A model generated the notes under the pieces. The model did not search any database and was not told the origin of the DNA. It saw nothing but the letters and a program-made list of their open reading frames with translations. A stretch of 58,163 nucleotides of DNA from Paraphysoderma sedebokerense (lineage: Eukaryota > Blastocladiomycota > Physodermatomycetes > Physodermatales > Physodermataceae): NCBI GenBank assembly GCA_025602915.1, contig JAHLJZ010000122.1:1-58163 (forward strand). Direction: 5' to 3'. Position numbers and translations under genes: made by a program. Of the stretch, positions 10,143-22,640 are shown piece after piece (position 1 is the first letter of the stretch; each line of letters begins with the position of its first letter).

Positions 10143-10767
10143 TTTGAAGGCGGCGGATATCTATAAACATCTCTGCAGATCGAGGTAAAATTATTTAAGA
10201 GCCAAAACGCAAGAATTGGAAGTGGATTTCCCTTATTTAGAATATATTTTGAGTTACATTATTAGACTTATCTCCTTAATTTGCAGGTTTGTAGCTATTA
10301 ATAATAGATTAATAAATATACCATTTCAAGCTTTAAAATACCAATTTGTCAAATGTCGTACCAGCAGTATTGTTTTTGTCTATTGTTACATTCAATTAAG
10401 CATATTGCGAAACTGCCAAACTTCAGTGCACTGTCAGAAGCAGGTGTATTTATTGGACACAAAACGGGAAGTCTCTAAAACTTGAGATCATCGTCCGGCC
10501 CAAACGTGGTTCATCAATTTTGATTGAATCATACAGTCGACTGCGGCGATTGTCGCGAGAGTGAATGAAGAGCAACATTTTGTGCTATAACATCAGTTCC
10601 AATATTAGTGTGAGTTCAATTATTCTACCGCAGTCACCGACACCGACTGTCAGCTTTATTAAAGACAATAAAGAATCATAGGATGCCGAAGGTAATAGCA
10701 CACCAATACTTGAAGTATTTACAATTTGATAACATATTATATGCAATACGTAGAGGAATTCAAAAGA
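10143..10767. other. Intergenic between convergent genes
   Basis: Holds the 3' ends of the plus-strand membrane protein and the minus-strand MPP6 gene. The 89-residue frame at 10216-10485 is AT-rich and hydrophobic with no support, so I regard it as chance. Confidence 0.6.
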
Positions 10768-11615
10768 CTAATCGACAGGCTTCAAAAACTTTCCTGTAAA
10801 CCATTTTTTCCTCTCTTCCACCGACTGATTCGATTTGTTACCCTCACTTTGGCTTTTCTCTGAGCCTTGCTGCCCACCGTGATTATTTTTCAGCTTTTCT
10901 TTGCTACTTGTTTTTGACGATCCCTCCCGCTCCTCCTTCTTACTTCTTTCCTCCATGCTCGTATGAAATCTTTTTGGTGCATTTTTCGGCGGACTATCAT
11001 CATCTCGGTCTTTTCGTTTGCCAAGGGTAGAAAGCAAAGAGTCAACTCTTGATTCAATGGCGGGATCCGAGACGGTTGATTTGGAAGAGAATCCGCCAAA
11101 TGAGCGTCGACCCGGTATGGCTGACATTGAGGAAGTGGTGGGGGCAGTTCCAGGCAAGTCGAGGAACGACAGGTATGAAGAATCATATTCTATTTTGTAT
11201 TTACTACATGAATGGTAATAACGGATAAAACGATTGACAAGAGGTTAGCTATATTCGTCAATTGATCAAGACTTCGTATTGAGTATGTTTCTTTCAACAA
11301 TGAGACACATACGGTTGTTCAATCTTCAATCCCCACTTTGCAACCCACTTGGCTTCTTTTTCTTTCTGGATTTGTTCTTCCTCAGCTTTTTGTGCCAGCA
11401 CACGATCTTCAGCTCGTTGCATAAACTATTGCGCAAAGAGTTACATAAGTTGCAATAAAACCCGGATAGTTGTCCAGCCCAGCTTCAAAATCGAAACGGA
11501 TTATAAGAGTAATTACCTTCATCGTCATAACTTTACTCGACAAATCCTTCTTATCCATTCGGGCATTTGATGACAATTGTTTACCAGGATCTGAATTCCT
11601 GGATTGCTTAGACAT
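10768..11615 (-). CDS. MPP6: MPP6-like nuclear exosome cofactor (M-phase phosphoprotein 6 family)
   Basis: Three exons on the minus strand. Exon 1 (11615-11517) reads MSKQSRNSDPG... and ends LSSKVMTMK. Exon 2 (11425-11313) starts FMQRAEDRVLAQKAEEEQ and contains KWVAKWGLKIEQ. The last exon (from about 11190 to 10768) has DSSYLSFLDLPG, the GRRSFGGF motif and the C-terminal KFLKPVD. These match the family landmarks 'LRMKFMQR', 'YGRMSFRGFNP' and the C-terminal 'FLKPQD' of human MPHOSPH6. MPP6 binds the nuclear RNA exosome and helps recruit MTR4 for rRNA and other RNA processing. The middle is Lys/Ser/Glu-rich and disordered, with a likely NLS (KRKDRDDD). The last intron's phases do not fit perfectly with the acceptor I chose, so a further small exon or another splice site is likely near 11190-11310. 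Confidence 0.85.
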
Positions 11616-12437
11616 TATTAAGGTAAATATAGAATTAATAATTGATGAATGCGATCAATCCTACGTAGCGAGCGGCCACATCATGTCCAGAATCCTTGTT
11701 TGTATCTTGCACGCGACAGTTGACTGGAGCGAAACTTGACTTCAATGTGACGGCTCGATTTAACAGTGGAATTAAAAGAGTACACTGATATAGAATTTAC
11801 TTTATTCATAGCGAAATAGGAGCTAATTATGTCTCGCCCTTCAGTGCAAAATTGGTCATTTCTGATGCAAATAGTACCCAAAATGGAATTATTAAAAGAA
11901 TTGTAAAGGACGCGCCGTACACAGGATTATCAAGTTATTCGACCTCCGTACAATTGTCATGTGCTTGCAATGGGATAGCCAAGTATTATGTTGGAGAATT
12001 TATTTATCAGGTAGTTAACTTATTTTGTAATTGGTACAACTATCAAGTGAGGTCATTATGTGTCCGAACTCCCGGATCGTCATTCCATTGACGATGATAA
12101 TAAATGTTAAGTCTGGTCTATATGCTAATTACTATACAAACATAATATTAACTTCCCGAAGAATAGAGTATATATAATTGAATATATAGAAGTCAAAGAT
12201 ACATATAATTGTGATTGTATGGAAAATTCACGCAATTTCAGGTGTTGTCGAGTCATCATCGGCTTTGACAGACTTTTGGCTGCTTTGACCATTTCAGAAA
12301 GTGGTGTCATCCTGGAGACTTTTTTGGATGAAAACAGCTGAGTATACGACTACGAAACTTCAACACTCTGAATTGTTAAACCTAAAATTTTCGGTACAAG
12401 GTGTCTCGAACGAATGAGATAGTTTAATACTCTCTGA
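11616..12437. other. Intergenic between divergent genes
   Basis: Lies between the start of MPP6 (minus) and the dehydrogenase kinase (plus), so it should hold both promoters. The short overlapping ORFs at 11470-12310 carry no domain. I see no clear regulatory motif. Confidence 0.5.
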
Positions 12438-14607
12438 TTGCCTATCATGTCGAGAATTTATTTTCAAAATCCAATATTAGCGTGCCGTTCTCTCTTCAAG
12501 CACAACCGCCGATACATTCAGTTTTCCTCCTCACATGAAAATGCAAGCCAAAATCAGTACGCTCTGCATCAACAATTTTACCAGAATAGAGTTTTAGATC
12601 CATATGTTAACAAGGAACCGAAACGAGTCACTCTGCGACAATTGGTGACGTTTGGCAGGAATATGGTATGTGGACATATCTTAAAATTATATCAACTTTT
12701 AGCCGAGGCAACTTCAAATATGATCCTGCCAATGAAATAGGAACTTTCTTTCCCATCTTTTGTATGACTTTCGAGCTCTGTTGGTTCTTGGCCCCTGCGA
12801 ATGTTTGTGGGATGACTTCTACAAGAGTGTTAATAACAATTCTTCCACCCTTCCATCCGAATCATTTTTGATAATGACTACTTTTTCTACTATTCCACTT
12901 TCAGAATGAGGACAAGTTACTACGATCCGCAAATCATATACGACATGAACTACCCGTACGACTAGCCCACAGGATCCGATCATTCCAACATCTTCCATTC
13001 ATTCTCATCACCAACCCCCACATCTCTCAAATTTATAACCTTTATCTTTCCGCATTTCAAACTCTCTCTTCATATCCCCCCATCGAAACGCTCGAACAGA
13101 ATTACGATTTTTGCGAAACTCTGCGCGGCCTCCTGAAGTCCCATCTTGTCGTTATCCCAAAACTAGCATTAGGAATGTGGGAGTGTCAAGAATCTGGTTT
13201 ACTTGGAAAAATTGAGGTGGATAGATTCATAACGGATATGTTGAAAAGCCGAATAAGTAGGAGAGTGCTAGCGCAACAGCACTTATCGCTGAGCGAAACT
13301 TTTTGGGAACATGCTGAAAAATTGCGATCCGGCTTAGATGGTTATGAAGATATTCCTATTAATAGCACATTCGCACCAAATCAAATACCTTATGACCGAC
13401 CTTTTTCTTCTTCTTCGTCCCTCGACGACCCGGAAACACATTCCTCGTTTGCTACCTACTCCACCCCTCAAAATCTGACGAAATCCAGCATTACAATCAA
13501 CACCTCTTACCCGTATTCTTCTTCATCTGATCCAAAAGATCTAGACGAGCTTCTCGCTGAACCACAAAATCATATCGGTTTGGTTTGCACCAATCTTCTC
13601 GCATACTCATCTGTTGTTCGGGCGTCTGAAATTGCATCAAGTCTCATTCGAAGCACGTACGACACGGAACCGCCAAAAGTAGTGATTGGGGGTCACGTAG
13701 GCGCAAGATTTACCTATATCCCGGATCATATCGAGTATGTTTTGTTGGAGGTATTGAAGAATGGAATGAAAGCTGTCATTGAGTCCACTCGTGATGAAGT
13801 AAATCGTCAAACAGAATTTTCAAAATACCCCGAAATTGAAGTAACGATATGCGAAGGGCCACAAGACATTATCTTTCGAATATCTGATCAAGGTGGAGGG
13901 ATTCCTGAAGAATTGTTGGAAGATATTTATTCGTTCGCCTCAAGGGCTCGATTTCTATCATCATCTCAAAATCAGGCAAATTCAGATTTGGACTCCAACA
14001 AAACAAATGAAACCAAAGATAGTTTCGAAAATCTACGGAAAATTGAATATATGGCTGCTACTGTTCATGAACAGATCGAATCGTTACCACATTCCTTGAA
14101 TCCCGGTGAAACTGACGCCAATTCCTTCGAAACCGATGGCTCTCACGACGCAACCATAGACAAGGCAAAACCGGAACCGCTTAAGCAATTTTATGGGCCA
14201 TTGTCGGGATCAAAAACTGATTCATCTGTGGCAGCTGGCTCGAAGAACGAGGCCACTAAGGAAAGGAGTAATCAAATAAGTAAAAAATTGGGTAGCTATT
14301 TTTTTTTTTTTTGCATTTTCACCTCTATCTCCACTTCACCGGTATTTAACATGTTTTTCTCCCTTTACTTTAGTTCATTTGGGATTCGGCTTTCCTATGT
14401 CAAAAGTTTACCTAGAATATTGGTACGTATTCGTTTTATTCGCGTCCGAAACGGTCATCTTTCCCTGTCAAACCAGACTTTGACCATATTCGCTATTTTC
14501 ATTACAGGGGCGGTTCCATAGACATATCAACGATGCAAGGGTATGGTACGGATGTATATGTCAAAGTAGGGAAGCGTGGTGTTATGATGGAGCATGTTGA
14601 AGACTAA
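12438..14607 (+). CDS. Mitochondrial PDK/BCKDK-family protein kinase
   Basis: Four exons with matching phases: 12438-12665, 12905-14279, 14374-14422, 14508-14607 (583 residues). The N-terminus is basic and Ser/Arg-rich, as for a mitochondrial targeting peptide. The GHKL kinase landmarks are present: N-box EVLKNGMKAVIE, G1 box DQGGGIP, and G2 GFGFPMSKVYLEYWGG followed by STMQGYGTDVYV. The helical N-domain carries LRQLVTFGRNM and LPVRLAHRIRSFQHLPF. These kinases phosphorylate and inactivate pyruvate dehydrogenase or branched-chain ketoacid dehydrogenase E1; sequence alone does not settle which. Two Ser/Asn-rich insertions are unusual: about 60 residues before QNHIGLVCTNLL, and about 110 residues in the ATP lid between the G1 and G2 boxes. 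An in-frame Met at 12447 is an alternative start. Confidence 0.92.
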
Positions 14608-15403
14608 CCCAGGCTTGGAGAAAGTTGGTGTGTCGTTAGTCTGTAAAGTGACACTCCAAGCTCAGTTCTGGTTCTGATCAAATAAAGAAGCACTCTCTGT
14701 ACTATGTCGTTAATAATGTTTCATAGTTTGCAGATAATCGGTGTAGGAAAAGTCCAGAGGCTGAATTTGCAAATTTTATGCACAGCTATGGCCGCTCTTG
14801 GTAATGTTTCCACTCAGGTGGCTGCCGTTTGATAGACATGCTATATCAAAATTACATAGTCATTAGCAAACGCCGACAATTAACCAATTTTCTTGTATTC
14901 AATCGAACCCTGTAACTGATTCTGTGGTTGGATACAGGCATTGGCCGCACTTTTATCAGACGCAGGAAACACGCTTCGGATGATACGAATGGCTGCTGGC
15001 TAGCTAGCATTAGTTTCAATAATGCCATACTTCATACGATCGCGGTTGCCATCTTTGAACTGGTTGCCGTCCAATATATATTGAGGCTAATGCCGGCATT
15101 TCAATTCTTATTTTGTATGTATATAAGTAGCAGATCGTGGAGGTTATTCCGCGTCTGACGTCCCCGAGTCAGAAGACCATAAACTTCATTAAAATCAAAA
15201 AGTTCGCGTCTAGAAGAAAATCGTCCCAAAAAGTTACAAAAGATCCCCCATTTTGTTTCTTCATCTTGCAATATCAGCATCGGCCATCTTTTTCGACTTA
15301 TATTTCCCTTCTTTCCTCTAGCTTCTCACTCTCACAGATCAATTATCTCTTACGTTTCGACCGACGACAAATTAGACTCGGACTACGACTCGAATTATTC
15401 GAA
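14608..15403. other. Intergenic, nothing recognised
   Basis: 3' flank of the kinase and upstream region of the gene at 15404. CT-rich pyrimidine tracts at 15255-15335 look like a promoter or 5' UTR. The frame is open upstream to 15137, but the first Met with coding-like composition is at 15404. Confidence 0.5.
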
Positions 15404-17091
15404 ATGAACCGATACGACTTTGACTTTCCCCCGGTAGTTCATTCCCCGAATGTAACTTCAGCAAAATCTCTATCGTCTACCACCAAAAAGTCTTCGACCT
15501 CTTCAACGATATCCTTCTCCACAATCAATTTGAACAGCACCGAACAGTTACCAAACCCGCAGGAATTTCAGTTTAAGACAATAAAGAAATTGTTCACGAT
15601 TAGCAAAGATTCTTACGTTCATCTTACGCCAATAGAAGTAGCTACTGGATTCTTATTTAAAAACTTTATGGATATAAGGAATATTACAGGAGTGATTGAT
15701 TTCTTGGATAGCGTAGTGCAGAAAACGACACACGATACACGACGGAGTGTGGTGATATATAAGGACGATGAATTGAATCCACTGAACAAAAATGAAGCTT
15801 GGTTAGTGATCTCATCTCTTTATTTTCTTGCATTCTACTGGTAGATTATGTGCAGAAATTTGATTTTTCGGGACAAGAATTGCCTGTTGGCCACCTCCTT
15901 TCACATCAGAATTGATTAAGGAGAATCGTACACAGCAGCTACTCAGCATATTCAGATTACTAACATCCTGATTTATTTTCACTAAACTTTCCGAAATGCA
16001 TTATAAACTCTTTCAAATGTATTCTTATATGTCTGGTTTCTCATCCAAATCTGATGTATCGCACTTTCTCTATTCCCGGAAAACGCGACGCGACCTCACC
16101 TCTCAACTTTGTATCCCGCGAATCCACAATGGCAATCGCCTCTTTTGTGAACGAATTACGAATATATATCTTATTATATAAATTGACCTATCTGCTGAAC
16201 AGGGTGCATCCATCACTTGCACTGCTTTATATTTGCCATGCATTTCCCAGCTTTAAACGACAAAATTTATCGTTCATCAACGATTTGGTTGCGCGACATC
16301 CCGAAACAATGCATATACTTAACTATCTGGATAATACGGCCTATCGAGGGTATACTTATCATCGAACAGAGACTAAATCAGCAGCGCGCCTATCATCTAA
16401 TACACAAGTTTTAACAGTTGAAATACGGCCGAGTAGACATCTTCAGGCACATCCGAACGTAGTACCTTTTCCTCATCCTGATATCAGTATGGGTTCACAT
16501 AGTTGTGCGGGATTAGACTCAGGTTTATCTTCATCAAATCCGACGAATCTTCTCGACCAATTCTTCACCGTCCTACGAGCCCTGAACGACGAAGTGTTTA
16601 TCCCGATGACCCAATACATTTGTAACATATGGTTTCCAATACCGTTAGACGTGTCTCACTATCAAATCCGAAATAGAGAAGAGCTCTTGCTACACTGTAT
16701 GGAAAAGAGGCTGGCTCTGTTCCGAAAGTATCCCACACCTCAGGCAATTCCGACTCCTGCTCGTCATCCGTCTATTGGTCGCGTGCCTATAAGCGAAATC
16801 ACAGCGAGCGAATTGTACACCTTCAGTATAGGTTTCAAGATATTTATGGAACAAGCCCCAGGTAAATTCTACGCCAAGTACGCTAGGATGATGGATTTGT
16901 GCGTGATAAATCCGTTGCAAGCAATATTTAAAGTTGATTGGATGAACTGGTATGGTCAGACGGAACTAATGTTTGTTAATGAGGCAAATCAAATTAAAAT
17001 GGAAGACATGAAAAAAGAGATTGCTGATACAAAGAAGGCCGGGTTAAGTATCCTTCTTGAAGCAATTGAGTTGGAATCAAAACTGTTTTAG
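15404..17091 (+). CDS. Unrecognised protein, at least two exons
   Basis: Exon 1 starts at MNRYDFDFPPVVHSPN and runs to about 15800. It has a Ser/Thr-rich stretch, then a folded-looking segment (IKKLFTISKDSYVHLTPIEV ... FLDSVVQKT). The main block is open to 17091 and reads helical, with LVARHPETMHILNYLDNT, LDQFFTVLRALNDEVFIPMT and a C-terminal amphipathic helix (KKEIADTKKAGLSILLEAIE). The joint between about 15800 and 16200 is unresolved: the obvious 43-nt intron gives an immediate stop, so another exon or a different splice pair is needed. No signal peptide or membrane segment. I recognise no family. Confidence 0.6.
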
Positions 17092-18760
17092 TTTGATCCT
17101 GCTGTTGAGAATTCGCGATACAAGGTGTTTCAACTGATAAACATTGACTGTATCAAATTCGGGGTCGCTCAGTTTAAGTAAATATGTTAACTTACTGTAT
17201 CATCCGATAATATGACTTGCGGTAGTTAGCAGTACGTAGGAAAAGCGTATGGATGCCTTATTATAGAGCAACCTCAATTGTAGAGAAGATTTTGAAGTTT
17301 TGTGGTTACGTTATCAGTCAGTGACATTATTGATGATGTCACTTTTTCTGTCGACTTAGTGTACTATTTTTCTACTTGTAACATAATCTTACTGTAGTAA
17401 ATAAGATAACTTTTCACCGTTTTCCTTCCGCTTGAATGCACATTGACAACATTTCTAACATCCTCCATCGTGACTCAACTGACGTAATCGCTCATTTATG
17501 ATGCCCATTACGGTCTGTGAGAAAATACCCAAAACGCAAATTAATTAACTATTGTCCGTTAATTTTCAATGGAAACATCGGAAAGATGTACTGGGTCTAG
17601 ACCCGGGGCCTTCACTCCAAATTCGATAGCGGTTCGAAATCCTCAGTGGTCACTGCCACTGGTCATACTGTGGTGACGTGGTCATTCACAAATTCACCGA
17701 TTGAATTGGCTTGATTCAAATTCCGCTCTGCGCTCACGGATCACTTGACCTGTCACATTCACTTGAAATGTAATTATGTAGGGCGATGATGTGATCAAGT
17801 GGAGATCAATGATCTCCGAAGGCGAACATTTGAGTTATCTGATCTTGTCGCCTCGAAAGTCGGAAATCAGATGTTAACTGAGCTTGAGCCTTGAGGCTAC
17901 CGCGGTGATGAGAATAAAAATAGTCGACTGGGATCAAAGGTTGAATACAATACTGAATCACTGATACATTTAGGCACAAGTCATCTCGACTCTAGAGTCC
18001 CAAAAATATGATGCGTACTAGGCATGGACGACTAACCACAATTCTGGGCATTATGATATCCATCTCATTTTTCCACCCTGTACCTCCCAAACAATTGCGG
18101 TTGGTCACACTCAACTTGACTCCTGAACGCAATACTGCATCAGTAGAAGGATAGAAACGGTTGAATTGACGAAGACTACATAGAGATGCCTCAGGTTCGC
18201 ATGAAAAGAAGACAAAGATAGAATAAAATAGAAAAAGATCAACATGCCTTCGGCAGCGTATAGATCTAGAGTTCTATGGAGTTGCAACAACGCAGAGAAA
18301 CAGTGATTGTTCGATCCGAGGGGAATGACGCCCGGAGACGCGAGGGCCAGCTGCCCTTTGCGGTGTTGCTATGCATACGGATTGACGTCATTGATTATTT
18401 AATCATTCAAGTGGACCTTTTTATATTAATATACACACAGTACTGCAAGTGTGGTTTGTAGTAACAGAATTACCCCGCATTGAGATATGTGCACTGGTTG
18501 AAACTGAATTTCACTCTGCGCATCGCGGCCGGTCCACACTTTCTGCCTCCTGGACACAAGTGATATCCGTATTATCGAGAATCCATCAAACCTTTTAAGC
18601 GACGCTTCAAATTCGCGTTATTCAGTTGACGCATTTCTGAACAGCATCTCACCCACTCTCCTGCACTGCGCTTCGCCTTTTTTTTCCCAATTCGTCCACA
18701 GAAAATATTGCGGTCGTCTATTCCCCCCCCATATAGCAAAGCATCTCTTGTCCCGGCGGA
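17092..18760. other. Long intergenic region, nothing recognised
   Basis: About 1.7 kb without a supported gene. The 61-residue frame at 18276-18461 has no support. A C-run (TTCCCCCCCC) lies at 18720-18730 just upstream of the next start. I looked for tRNA A/B boxes around GGTTCGAAATCC at 17631 and found no fold. Confidence 0.5.
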
Positions 18761-20356
18761 ATGAAGATTCAAGACCTACTAGCCGGCAACGGGTAAGCTA
18801 TAGACTTTCTTCGTATTCCGAGACAGCAGTCGAGACATTGATGTCCAGAGCCCATGGGATACATAGACTTTAAAAGCTACTGCAAAAATATAGGAAGAGT
18901 TTCTTTTTGCCTTGTTATGGTCTAACGATATTTGTTTGCTTTCGGAACATAACAGCAGTTCGTCGACCGTACCTGAAACCGTTGAAAATTCGCAAAATTT
19001 GACGAAAAAAGCTGAAAGGGAACAATTGATACCTGGCAATACCCAAATGGCTTACTTGCCGTTGACACATTCGGTAAGACATGAACTCAGTTTCTGTTTG
19101 GTGGACGGAAGGAGTATCTCTTCAAAAAAATGACCTTCCAAATAACAGAGAGGTCCTGGCAGGATGAGAAGCATTTTGTTTGAGACGTTTAATTAGTTCA
19201 TCTAAGGAATACTTCTGACATTCCTGGACCTTTTGAAATAATTCTTATCCTTAAACAGTTCTTCTTGAGAAGTCAAAATTATTTGAGGAATTATAGTTTC
19301 TAGCGATATAAATTAATAAGTTACAATAATTCTCGAAGTCACTAATCATATTCATTTTATTATATATGTCATGTTGCTCTTTATTGTAAAATGTGTATTC
19401 TTTTAACAGAAACCTGACTCTTCACGGTCACATACATTACCAACGCCGGCAATTACATACTCTTCGACTCGGAGCTCCTCTCCTCCTCCGAAACGGGTAA
19501 AACCAAGCAATCCAATCCATCAAGACTTTTCCAACCACCCTACGACATCTCTATATGGTTCTCGAAGTTCCTCAGGTATCACACGATCATATACCCCAAC
19601 TGGTCAGTCAAAGATCGCGTCGACGGTGTCGAGAAGTTCATCTCATCTGGTTAGGGAGCTGGATTTTAGGCAAAACACAAGGGAACATCAGAGTCCGATT
19701 GACGTTCAGGCACATTCAATCTTAGAGTCTTATAAGGCGAGACCTGAAACTGTTTCAGAGTTAATGAATATTTTAAATGTGGATGGTAGGAGAGTCCCAA
19801 CCCTACAGATATTACTTGAGACAGGTGAGCTTATAAATGATAAACAGCTCTTTTGTATAATCAGTGAACTAACCTCACTATCTACCCCTGAATTACCCCT
19901 GAACCTACTGCAACAAACGTATTTGTACATCAAGCAATTGACCGCATTCGACACAGAGAATTCATCATCTCATCATGTCGGGACTGTCGTCGACATATGA
20001 ATATCCCACATAATTCCCCCACCCATCATCCGGCTGAGCAAGAAGAACGATATTACTCTGCAAATAGCGCATCGAGTTCTCGGAATTCAAGATCCCCTCC
20101 ACAATTCTTACACCAATCACGGCATCATCCATATCATTCATCCCAGCGACAAGAGAATCCATCCAATGTAAGAGCTCCATCACCACGTTCGACGTCCAGT
20201 GTAGAAAATAAAACGCAACAATCTGTTCCGACCTCTTCGTTTCAGGCCACTAGTTTCTTAAATCTAACGCAAGAGCCGGATTGGATGCACAAAGATAGGA
20301 TCAAAAATTTGAAGCATACCAAAGGAAGTGGGAGGGGGAAGGGGGCACCTTCTTGA
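18761..20356 (+). CDS. Ser/Pro-rich probable nuclear protein, unknown family
   Basis: Four exons with consistent phases: 18761-18792, 18956-19073, 19410-19976, 20039-20356, giving about 344 residues. It starts MKIQDLLAGNG and continues with a long Ser/Thr/Pro-rich low-complexity half containing a basic patch (SPPPKRVKPS) that would suit an NLS. A helical, folded-looking core follows at about residues 155-240 (ESYKARPETVSELMNILNVD, LQILLETGELINDKQLFCII). The C-terminus is again disordered and ends in a Gly/Lys/Arg-rich tail. I recognise no family. A regulatory or chromatin-linked role is only a guess from composition. Confidence 0.7.
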
Positions 20357-22011
20357 TAATTTAGGCATGGATTGCACTCGACAAGAAATCGTTCTATAAA
20401 AGTAGCGTCAACTCGTTAATGGAATAGTATTGCTCATTTAATTGTGCAAGTGATGAGACAGGACGCCTGGTTCTCAGAGGAATGGAAGGAGATGTGTCAA
20501 AATACAAACTCCTTTGGTGGCTTGGACGATGTAGTTTTTTAGGAATGTATATTTATATTGAACGTGCTAATGTAATATGAAAGAGAATACAGCAAAAACC
20601 GTTTTTGAAGACCAATCCGATAATTCATCTTTATTCTTTGTATGCATATTTTAGCTCAGTGACACGAATCGACTCTACGACCAAGAAAGTCTTTTCAGCC
20701 GTGATCGATTCAGGCATCTCGATACAAAGTTCAGCTTGGCATCCAAGCTGCATCCTTTTCTTCCTTTACACAACTTTTAATACGCCGATTCGAGTACGTC
20801 AATCCTAGAGAGGACAATCTTTCTGTTTGAAAATGCATTATGGAGGATCTACCTTTCCTTTGTGGCATCAATCAATACGCTGTGATGAAAGCAACATCTT
20901 GATAACTGAACGCATCCTTTGATGCGCGCGTTGGCGAATCCTTAAGGAGCAACAGAGAGAGCGACCTGAATGTATCCCAGACACAACCCAGTCAAATAGG
21001 GAATGGATTGTAAGTACTTACTTAAGTTAGCTTGAATTCCTATAATTGATGCTAAATTGAAGACTTTAATATAGGGAAGGAGAAGTGTGAGAACAATATG
21101 TCAAGATCTGGTTATGAGGTGATAGGCATAAGAAATCGCATTAAATTCGGAGAACATAAACCAAAAACAGCAAGAGACAGCTACACAATCTTTCCTTTCT
21201 CACTGCTGTCTTGTATTTGGTATTTTAAATGTCGAGTGTCTGTCTATGCCTCTGCCAATGTCGTGTCCGTAATATACTCGGTATCTTAAATCATAGCAGT
21301 TTCGCAAAGTTCCTAATAATGTAATCCAAGAAACGATACATTTATCCACATACATATACTGCATGCGATCATCTATCGTGCAATTTGTGAGTCTACTGAA
21401 AGCTTACGTCAGCTAACGTGAACTTTCTGTTAGCGATGCCGTTCCCGGCAAGCCGGGACAAGAACTGACTCACGCCACAATAATTCTTTTTAGCCTAAAG
21501 ATTCCGTAATTGAGGTAGAGTGAAGACGTAATCAGGTAAGTTGATCTCAGTCAAAGTCGTCTCAATCTGGGGTATTTCTTGCAGTTCTCCAACCCTGCCG
21601 TCGAAGTATCAAGCGAGAATCTCTTCCAACGAAATAAAACAAAACAAGACGGTTGCGTAAGGCGGAAAAGAATATGTAGCTGTTTATAAATATTCTGTTA
21701 GTATCGTAGTTCCGCTGTCGCTCGATTCACGACCGTGGGATTTTTGACATTTTAACTCGGTAATAAAGGCCTTCGCGACTCAGAGGTTGCATCCATGACT
21801 TTCCTATGTTTGAGAATGTTTGTATAGCAATCATTAGTATTTTCAGTTTTCATTTTTATATCTTAAGAGTGGAGAGAGTCATGTCTATTGCTTACCACTT
21901 CAGCTTTCGTTGTCGACAATAATTGCAGGATTTCGAGAGCTCTCAACGTATTTTCATTCAATATCAGCATTTCAAATCTTATCCTAACATGAAACAGTTT
22001 TCTTCTTTCAG
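20357..22011. other. Intergenic or weakly coding region
   Basis: No gene I can defend. Short plus frames at 20605-20808 and 21098-21289 lack domains. Exons of the gene ending at 22287 may lie in the last few hundred bases, but I could not place them. Confidence 0.4.
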
Positions 22012-22287
22012 ACTTCGTTTTAACGATCAATGTATCCATACTCGTTAGAACTCGGAAACTTAGGTTACAGCATATCGCGGGTAATTTGTGTTCACAAAAA
22101 TACATCCGGATTCGGGCTGATTAATTCTAAATTTCCATTCTGCCTTTCAGGTTTGCGACTTGAAATTAAGCAAAGAATTTCGGAGAATGACTTTTGGGCC
22201 GGAGCTATTGAATGCGTACAATTAGATGCTATAGATATAGAGGGAGTCGTCAGCAAATATGATGTGTTAATCCGACAGTTGAAATAG
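22012..22287 (+). CDS. Terminal exons of a small unrecognised gene (partial)
   Basis: Two blocks join cleanly: 22012-22080 (reading FVLTINVSILVRTRKLRLQH) and 22151-22287 (reading LRLEIKQRISENDFWAGAIE and ending in LIRQLK and a stop). The donor GTAATT, the acceptor TTTCAG and the phase agree. A 62-nt intron with branch-point-like CTAAC would precede the first block, but the upstream exon is not found. The minus strand at 21863-22040 also has a coding-like frame (NENTLRALEILQLLSTTKAE), so one of the two is a shadow or the genes overlap. Family unknown. Confidence 0.35.
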
Positions 22288-22640
22288 CAGATGTGATTCA
22301 ACGATACCAAAATATTTATACATACAGCGACCCATCCACTTGGATAATGCAATAAAAATTAAAATTTATTCTCGTAGAACGAGTTACGAGCAAACTTGGT
22401 TCATCGACTGTATCTGGCGAGCCCCTGAATGTGTCACCCGCCAAGTGGATTGGGATACTATTGGGATGCTAATTGATGCCTCTCCAGTCTTTCATTAATT
22501 GATATGGAAGCAACTCCCAGATAAATGTATGTACACATTGAGAATTAGATGTTGCTCGTACTTTATATCACTCTCTACAGCGTCGGAAAGCGGCTGATAT
22601 CATATACAATCGTATAGTTGCACAAAGCGCTGAGTTTTGA
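22288..22640. other. Intergenic, nothing recognised
   Basis: Short spacer leading to the start of the receptor-like gene, and presumably its promoter. No motif stands out. Confidence 0.5.

Noticed and set aside
10216-10485. 89-residue hydrophobic frame
   Set aside because: AT-rich 3' flank between convergent genes; apparent membrane helices come from T-rich codons.
17600-17660. Possible tRNA B box (GGTTCGAAATCC)
   Set aside because: No matching A box, acceptor stem or anticodon arm could be folded around it.
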